Below, in pieces: positions 58,035 through 64,000 of a DNA stretch of 64,000 nt (positions are counted from its first letter, which is position 1; each line of letters opens with the position of its first letter). This DNA comes from Emiliania huxleyi CCMP1516 (Eukaryota; Haptophyta; Isochrysidales; Noelaerhabdaceae). The notes beneath the pieces were generated by a model, which worked only from the letters and a program-made list of their open reading frames with translations, did not search any database and was not told the origin of the DNA. Location of the stretch: assembly GCF_000372725.1 (NCBI RefSeq), contig NW_005200784.1:178847-242846 (forward strand). Reading direction: 5' to 3'. The position numbers and the translations under genes were made by a program.

Positions 58035-59550
58035 ATGATCACGTGGATCGCGTTGGCGATTCCTATCGTCGGAGCGGTCTCCACCTACCCAACTGTCGTC
58101 ACTGACGATCAAGTTGTCGATCCGGGCGACTCGCTTCGTTTCGGCGCAGCGATCGCCGCTCTCAACAGCACCACTGGCTGGGTCGCCGTGGGCGATAACC
58201 AGCTTCCAGGAAATGGAATTCGGCGCGGAGCAGTCACGCTTCTCAACCTCGAGTGTGCGGCATGCGTCGAGGTCACCATCGGCGATAACCAGCTTCCACT
58301 CGCTAACTACACCTTGTTTGGCTCGGCCGTCGCAACGGTGCCGGATCTGGGCGGTGTGACGCTCGCCGTCGGTGCTCCAGGTTGCGAACTGTTGGTTTGC
58401 GGGCTGGATGCGAGCCCTGCGAAAGCAGGCACGGTCGCCATCACGCCCAGCCGCTCACACCTGCCGCTCACACCTGCCGCGCACCCGGCCGCTCTCGCAG
58501 GCGCCGTCTACCTGCTCCGGCTTGCCTCCGAGGCCGACTGCCAGGCGGATCCGGCCGCATGCCTGCTGTCGTGGGTTGTCATTGAGCCCATGCAGGGGAG
58601 CTTCAACCCGTCGTCAGCCGGCCTGGACACGTACCAGCACTTTGGGCAGGCCATCGCAGCTCTGCCGGGCTTTCACAGCCAAGGCGGCACCGGGCTTGCG
58701 CTCGCGGTGGGCGCGGGCACAGACTTCTACGATGACATCCCTAGCACGGGGATGACCGGCATTCAGGGCACCGTCTTCCTCCTTTTTATGGACACCGGCG
58801 TGCAGCTGCCGTGCCAACTGCCTCCACGCTTTCTCCTCTGTTTGTTAGTTGCTCACCGCCTCCCCCTCCTTGCAGGCGGCTGGCCAGCATCCGTCAACGT
58901 CACCTCGCACCGGCGCATCGAGTCGGGCAAGGGCATCGAGACCATCCCTACTGGCGGCGTGTTCGCCACCTCCCTCGCCGCCTTGACCGACTTGAACGGG
59001 GACGGCACTGCAGAGCTGGCTGTCGGAGGGAGCATGAACTCCGATCGTTCCGGCGACGCCTGGATCCTTTTCCTCGAGGCCGACGGCACCGTCAGCGGCA
59101 GCCTCGACCTCGGTGAGAGCCGCTCTCACTCCGCAGCGCCCCTCCACGCCCCCACTCTGCAGCAACACCACACCCACCCAACCGCCCACCTACCGCCGCC
59201 GCCAACCGCCGCACTGTTCTCTGTCGGCGCAGGAGTCAGCGCCGCCCTGCAGCCCAAAGACAAGTTTGGGTACTCGCTCGCGATGCTCGACGACATGGAC
59301 GGAGATGGCACGCCCTCCCGCCCATCGCTGCATTTTGCCCTCCTCTGCCCGCCTCTGCCCGCCTCTGCCCTCCTCTGCCCTCCTCTGCCCGCCTCTGCCT
59401 CTCGTGCCCTCCTCTGCCCTCCTCAGCTCTGCCCTCCTCTACCGAGACGGCTCCCTCGCCCCCCCGCGCAGGCATGCCCGAGCTGGCTGTTGGTGCCGAG
59501 GGAAGCGGGGGCAGTGTCGGATCCGGAAATTCAGAGTCCGACGGCGCGGT
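58035..59550 (+). CDS. Secreted FG-GAP repeat protein, truncated by gap
   Basis: The ATG at 58035 gives a clean signal peptide (MITWIALAIPIVGAVS). Beta-propeller FG-GAP/VCBS-type repeats follow: LRFGAAIAALNSTTGWVAVG, FGSAVATVPDLGGVTLAVGAPG, FGQAIAALPGF...LALAVGAG, LAALTDLNGDGTAELAVGG, FGYSLAMLDDMDGDGT and PELAVGAEG. The DLNGDG and DMDGDG loops are calcium-binding sites typical of integrin-alpha-like propellers. Introns with C-rich sequence lie at about 58800-58876, 59115-59228 and 59313-59475. The frame runs into 100 N at 59551, so the 3' end is missing. It could continue into the Cys-rich/pentapeptide protein beyond the gap, but reading frame across N cannot be judged. Likely an extracellular adhesion or surface protein. 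Confidence 0.8.
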
Positions 59551-59650
59551 NNNNNNNNNNNNNNNNNNNNNNNNNNNNNNNNNNNNNNNNNNNNNNNNNN
59601 NNNNNNNNNNNNNNNNNNNNNNNNNNNNNNNNNNNNNNNNNNNNNNNNNN
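59551..59650. other. Assembly gap of 100 N
   Basis: Exactly 100 N, the usual placeholder for a gap of unknown length. It falls inside or between surface-protein genes and beside an exact internal repeat, so the assembly here is likely collapsed or misjoined. Confidence 0.99.
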
Positions 59651-62163
59651 CCCTCCCCCCCTCCGCACCCCCATGGCTCGGCTCGAAACGAGCGCCGCAG
59701 TGCGTCGGGTTCGCACCCTTCGATCCGGCCTCCGCCTCCGCAGCCGCCTCCGCCGCCATCGACGCCGCCTCTGCCGCTCTCGCTGCGGCAACAGCTGCGG
59801 CGGCCGCAGCCACACACCCTTCCGCCCGCGCCGCCGCCGCCCGTGCGTACAGGGACGCCGCCGCAACCATGGCCGCCACGACCGCCTCCACCGCCCCGCC
59901 CAAAGGCTGGAGGCCAGGACGCGCGCCTGCAAGCGGTGGCACCACCGCTGCCGGCAGGCGCCTCCAGCTCTCCCCGTCGCAGCTCATGGCTCACGCGCGG
60001 GGCGCCTGCCCCTGCACCGCCTCCAAGCCGTACTGCAGCAGCTTCGACGGCTGGTGCTACCCTTCCCTCGCCAGCCCCCCCACTGCCGCCTACAACCCCT
60101 TTGGCCGCGACCCGACGTGCCCTCGCTGCGACAGCCACTACGGCCACGCCGCAAGCCTCCCCTCCACCCCCGCCACGGCGCAGCTGCCCGCCTCCGCGCC
60201 GCCTCCACCTCCGCGCCCCCCGCCTTGGTGGCTCGTCCCCGGCGCCCTCCCATCCGCCGGATCTCCCGTCGGGCAGCAGCCGTCCGCCGGCCAGCCCGCT
60301 CTGCCACGGCCTACCGGCGTCGCCTCGCCCTCCAGGGCGGCCGCCTCGCCTGGCGCCTGCCCCTGCACCGCCTCCAAGCCGTACTGCAGCAGCTTCGACG
60401 GCTGGTGCTACCCTTCCCTCGCCAGCCCCCCCACTGCCGCCTACAACCCCTTTGGCCGCGACCCGACGTGCCCTCGCTGCGACAGCCACTACGGCCACGC
60501 CGCAAGCCTGACGCCAACAGCGCCGGGCCGGCCCTCCTTGCCGGCGGCGGCGGGCGCCCCTGCCACCCCAGCCTCCGGGCAGGGCTCCGGGTCTGCCGCC
60601 GCCGCTGCCGCCGCTGCCGCCGCCGCTGCCGCCGCTGCCGCCGCCGCCCAGCGGTCGTACCAGTGAGTGCCGTTCAGTGAGCGCACAACCTCTGTGCCTC
60701 TTCTCTTGTCGGGGCTGAAGCTCGGCCACGCCTCGGCGGCTGTAGGCACAGGCCGAGGGAGGAGTGCCTCGGCCTGATCGCGCCGGGCGCGCAGCTCACC
60801 GACCTCGGCTGCGGCTGGCTGGCCGGCCTCGACCTCCGCGGCGCAGACCTCAGCCACGCCAATCTGGACGGGGCGCGTGAGCGGCCCGCCAAGGCGGCGG
60901 CCGGCAGTGGCGTCGCCGAGCAGTCTGAGCGCGGCCCGTTGCGTCCCCAGGTGGACCTGACGGACACGCTGCTCGACTGCGCTACTCTGGATGACACTAC
61001 TCTCCACTGGGTTGGCGTTTTCATCGCGCGTGGGCGCCGGGACACGTCCACGACGCGTCCACGGCACGCACGCGTGTGGTAGGCCACTGCGCGGGGAGCA
61101 TCTTTTGTGGGAGCATCTTTAGACCGCGCCCTTGGAGAGGGTTGCGCGCTCGAGAGGGGGCGGGCGGAGACCCGACCCGCAGGAGGCGTGACGGAAGCAC
61201 TGCTCCCCAATAGGGCTCGTGCTCGCGGGCGCGGATCTGACGCACGCCTCGCTGGCAGCAGCCACGCTGTCGGGCGGGCACGTGGCGGGCTCGCTGACCG
61301 GCGCGAGGTTTGAGGGGGCGTCGCTGGCTGGCGCGGCGCTGAGGGCCATCGAGGAGTCGAGGAACGTCATCTTTGACGGCGCCGACGCGAGTGGCATCGT
61401 GTTTGAGAGCTGCACGATGCCTAAAGCATCGCTGCGCGGCGCCAATTTGACGCACAGCACGTTCCGACTCTTCGACCTCGAGGGCGTCCTCTTTTCGCCC
61501 TCGACGGTCCTCAACGGCGCGACGTTCGACCGGTGCGACCTGATCGAGCCGTCCCTCGATGGCGTCAGAATGGACTATGCCTCTTTCCTCGACGCGCACT
61601 TTACCGACGCCTCCTTCGCCGGCGCTCCTCGCGCCATGCATCGCGCTCCTGGAGTGAAGCTGTCGATTGCGATGAGAGAGACGCGGGACTGCCGTAGGCG
61701 CGTCCTTCCGCTCTGCAACCTTCGAGCGGTGCGCCGTGAGAGTTTGCTTTGTGTATGTGTATGTCGTAATGTGTGTGGACTCCTAAACAGGTGCGAGTTA
61801 CTGCGCGGGTCAGGAGAAGGCGCTGACTTCAGCTACGCGACGCTCAGTGCGTGCCGTCACATCCCGCCGCTCGGGCCCGCCCCGCATCGCCCCGATGAAC
61901 CATTTCGCCGCGTGGACTGCTGAACAGGCGGGACCGACCTCATCGGCGTTTCGCTTGCGCGCGCCCTCTTCCGCGGCACCGCTCTCCCGAACTCGCAGCT
62001 GAACGAGTGCTATGTAGACGGCGCCGACTTCACGGGCGCGACAAAGCTCGAGACGGTCGACCTCCTCGGTCTCGTCGGCTCGCCAGTCGGATTGTGCAAC
62101 AGGCCAGGGTTGAGCTGCATCGTCGGCGGCTCGCTGCTTGCCCCGCCCTCGCCTCCAGTTTAA
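59651..62163 (+). CDS. Cys-rich duplicated domain plus pentapeptide-repeat protein, 5' missing
   Basis: After the gap the frame encodes an Ala-rich region, then two identical Cys-rich modules (ACPCTASKPYCSSFDGWCYP onward, to CPRCDSHYGH) separated by a Pro/Ala linker, then a poly-Ala run. The consensus donor GTGAGT at 60663 overlaps an apparent stop. Splicing to 60746 restores HRPREECLGLIAPGAQLTDL and enters a pentapeptide-repeat domain: LDLRGADLSHANLDG, VDLTDTLLDCATL, LAGADLTHASLAAATLSGG, ARFEGASLAGAALRA, then after further introns TDLIGVSLARALF and VDGADFTGATKLE, stopping at 62163. Pentapeptide repeats form a right-handed quadrilateral beta-helix. Function unknown; probably extracellular. 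Exons between 61020 and 61930 are approximate. Intron 60873-60950 is GC-AG. Confidence 0.7.
60001..60509 (+). repeat. Exact 158-bp direct repeat inside coding sequence
   Basis: 60001-60158 and 60352-60509 are identical over 158 bp, at an offset of 351 bp. The repeat starts GGCGCCTGCCCCTGCACCGC and encodes the Cys-rich module. Complete identity, including silent positions, means recent duplication, gene conversion or assembly error beside the gap. Confidence 0.95.
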
Positions 62164-62307
62164 GATGCGCCCCCGGCCGGTTTCCTTTTTGACTAGCGTG
62201 ACCTGATGAAACCGGTGCAAAAGTGCAAAACTTGCAAGTTTGCGTGGCCGTATTTGACCCAGCCTAATCATCAGGAACTAACCGCCGCCTCCCAGATACA
62301 CCGCAAA

Positions 62308-63073
62308 ATGGGTGCCGCGGCGTCCGCGTCGCCGTCACGGGAGACGGAGCAACCACAGCCGCGGCCTCCTGTGCGTGCGGAGCGCCGCCGTCCGCGTCGA
62401 CACGGTAGCAGCATCTCCCTGCGAATCTCGGCAGCGGCATCTCTCAATGAGCGGCGGCGCCGACGGTTAAACGCCCGTGCAGCACGTGAGCACCTCGGCG
62501 GCGCGCCTGACGGGCACGCCAGCATGGCGGTGGTGATGCGCCTCCAGCGGCTCGGCGATGAGGAGCTTGGCCCCGAAGACTACGACCTCCTCCTCGGCCT
62601 CGACGAAGCAGTGCGTGCAACCGCGGCGCCACCCGATGTTCTCTCCATGTCGGGTGCGCTGGCGCTACGCAGCAGCCTCGGAGGGGATGGCGAGTGCGCC
62701 ATCTGCCTCGATCCCTTGGGCGAGGAGGAGGGAGGAGAGGCCGCCGGCGGCGCCGAAGGCACAGTCCTCCCGTGCGGGTGAGCCCCCTCTACACACGCCT
62801 GCCATGCAACTTTTGCCCTCCGGATGTGGCTGCCCTCCCGCATCGCTCCCACAGGCACAGCTTCCATCGCCAATGCATCACGACGTGGCTCACCTCGCAA
62901 AAGAGTACTTGTCCAGTATGCGTCGAGCGGGTGGACCGCTCAATGTGCGGCATGCAGCCGGCGGCATGGCATCTCAAGACCACCGAGGAGAAGGAGGAGC
63001 AGGGGGGGCAGGGGGAGCAGGAGGAGGAGAAGCAGGCGCGCGCTTGTGCCCTCGACTCGGACCAAGGCGGCGC

Positions 63074-63131
<58 letters not shown>

Positions 63132-63581
63132 GGCGGTGGCGGTGACGGCGGCAGCAGCCCCCACGTCGCAGGGCGACGGCTCCGTCGCTCCCGGCCCTTC
63201 TGGGAGCTGCAAGACGAGTCTCGTGCGAATGGTGATGCAGCCGCGGATCCTATCGATCCTGCCATTTCGGCCGGCGATGCCGCCTCTCCCGAGGAGGACG
63301 AGAGCGGCCGTCTCTGTCCCGAGAGCGGGAAGGCCGAGAAGGCGGGGACGCCGTGCGCTGAGACAAGCCTGGGCGGCGCTTTCGTGCGGGGCCGGCTCTA
63401 CTTCCCGCGCGCCACATTGTCTGCAGGGCTTCCGGGCTTCAGCAGCGTGTTCTGCGACGACGACGACGACGAGGTTGGCGTAGCGATTCACCCGGTCCGT
63501 GATGATGCCGCCACGGAAGAGGGCTCTGCATCTGTGGGCATCACCCCGCGTCGGCTCTACACCCTTGTGCACCATCTTTGA
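62308..63581 (+). CDS. RING-H2 E3 ubiquitin ligase-like protein, probably myristoylated
   Basis: Exons 62308-62777 and 62855-63581 join in phase 2 to give 398 residues. The RING-H2 finger is rebuilt across the GT-AG intron: CAICLDPL, an acidic insert, LPCG + HSFHRQCITTWLTSQ, STCPVC, with the C3-H2-C3 order of substrate-ubiquitinating E3 ligases. The N-terminus MGAAASASPS fits N-myristoylation at Gly2, suggesting membrane association. An Arg-rich stretch follows. C-terminal to the RING are an acidic coiled segment, a poly-Gly run encoded by (GGC)n at about 63072-63145, and a low-complexity tail with a DDDDDE cluster. Substrate unknown. The ATG at 62308 is the first in frame after upstream stops. 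Confidence 0.85.
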
Positions 63582-64000
63582 GTAGAAGGCGAGAGAACAG
63601 GGTCGCAATCATTCAGGGATTGTCTGTGAAAGGCATTTAGTTGTGCATCTCGCGTTGGTAACGCGACTCGTAACCGTAAGCGTGCCCCATGCACATGCAG
63701 GGTTCTGGGTTCTTTTGTAACGTTTGGGCGTTTTCCGCGCACACACCCCTGGAGCCTGGTCAAAGAAAAATATCCGCCGGTAACGATTGGGGTGGGGGCC
63801 CCAACTCGTGGTAGGCCACTAGTTTTCGTAGGGTACTCACGGAGTCGGAGATACCGCTCCGGCCTCCGCGGAGTGCCGGAGTCTCCCTTCCACCCCACCC
63901 CACGGCGCGTACAGGTCAGAGTCGAGATGCTTGGATCATGTGTGAAGAAGCCGAGATCAACTAGAGTAGTGCGTCAGAGGAGAGAGCCGGAGAGCTGGAG
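63582..64000. other. Intergenic, no gene seen
   Basis: The final 420 bp carry no recognisable gene. A 7-bp hairpin (TCGCGTT, 3-nt loop, AACGCGA) near 63649-63665 resembles a tRNA D-arm but lacks a matching T-arm. Confidence 0.4.

Noticed and set aside
62789-63265. A Pro-rich - strand frame opposite the RING protein
   Set aside because: It is antisense of the (GGC)n poly-Gly tract; the + strand has a complete RING-H2 finger.
63640-63720. A tRNA-Thr(CGT)-like sequence around GTTGGTAACGCGACTCGTAA
   Set aside because: The D-arm-like hairpin and an anticodon-like loop are present, but there is no GGTTCRANNCC T-arm and no acceptor stem of seven pairs, so a functional tRNA is not supported.

Overview
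This is nuclear DNA from a eukaryote, very probably a photosynthetic marine microalga. A haptophyte is my first guess; a high-GC stramenopile such as a pelagophyte is the main alternative. The evidence is a (TTAGGG)n tract and a 180-bp satellite at the left edge, high GC, compact genes with short pyrimidine-rich introns, a zeaxanthin epoxidase, and several secreted proteins with proline-rich stalks. I placed 32 introns by protein continuity and codon phase. Half use GT-AG and half use GC-AG. There are no operons; genes lie on both strands.

Layout. 1-1250: telomere-type repeats and satellite. 1253-6240: zeaxanthin epoxidase (+), an unrecognised ORF, eIF3h (-). 6240-11490: retroelement debris around an isochorismatase-like hydrolase, then tandem-repeat DNA. 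11491-16920: a multi-pass membrane protein, an LRR/coiled-coil LRRC45-like protein, a piggyBac-like MITE, an acidic secreted-type protein. 17426-21359: a HAD-like membrane protein and a membrane-anchored purple-acid-phosphatase-like enzyme, which may be one gene. 22375-26771: a TRM9/ALKBH8-type methyltransferase and an amino-acid permease. 26772-32760: a sparse region with a proline-rich algal surface protein and a conserved membrane protein. 32762-39961: a sodium:solute symporter with a large minisatellite in one intron, a GTPase-like membrane protein, and a broken transposase-like ORF. 41249-46230: a myosin whose motor runs into IQ-like, two CBS pairs, PB1 and a C-terminal membrane segment. 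47619-53000: an MFS transporter, an LRR/proline-rich protein, a small four-CX9C protein. 53933-56271: a FAD monooxygenase fused to a ureidoglycolate-lyase-like domain. 57000-63581: a stranded adrenodoxin-reductase exon, an FG-GAP surface protein running into a 100-N gap, a Cys-rich/pentapeptide protein, and a RING-H2 protein.

Most interesting points. (1) Three introns (in ZEP, the myosin and the FAD monooxygenase) begin with a near copy of the first 14-22 bases of the following exon, as expected if they arose by short tandem duplication around an AGG(T/C) site. (2) The myosin-CBS-PB1-TM architecture is unbroken from motor end to CBS domains. (3) The monooxygenase-ureidoglycolate lyase fusion suggests a two-step purine catabolic enzyme. 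Gene 5' ends are often uncertain because first exons are short and some open frames lack an ATG.
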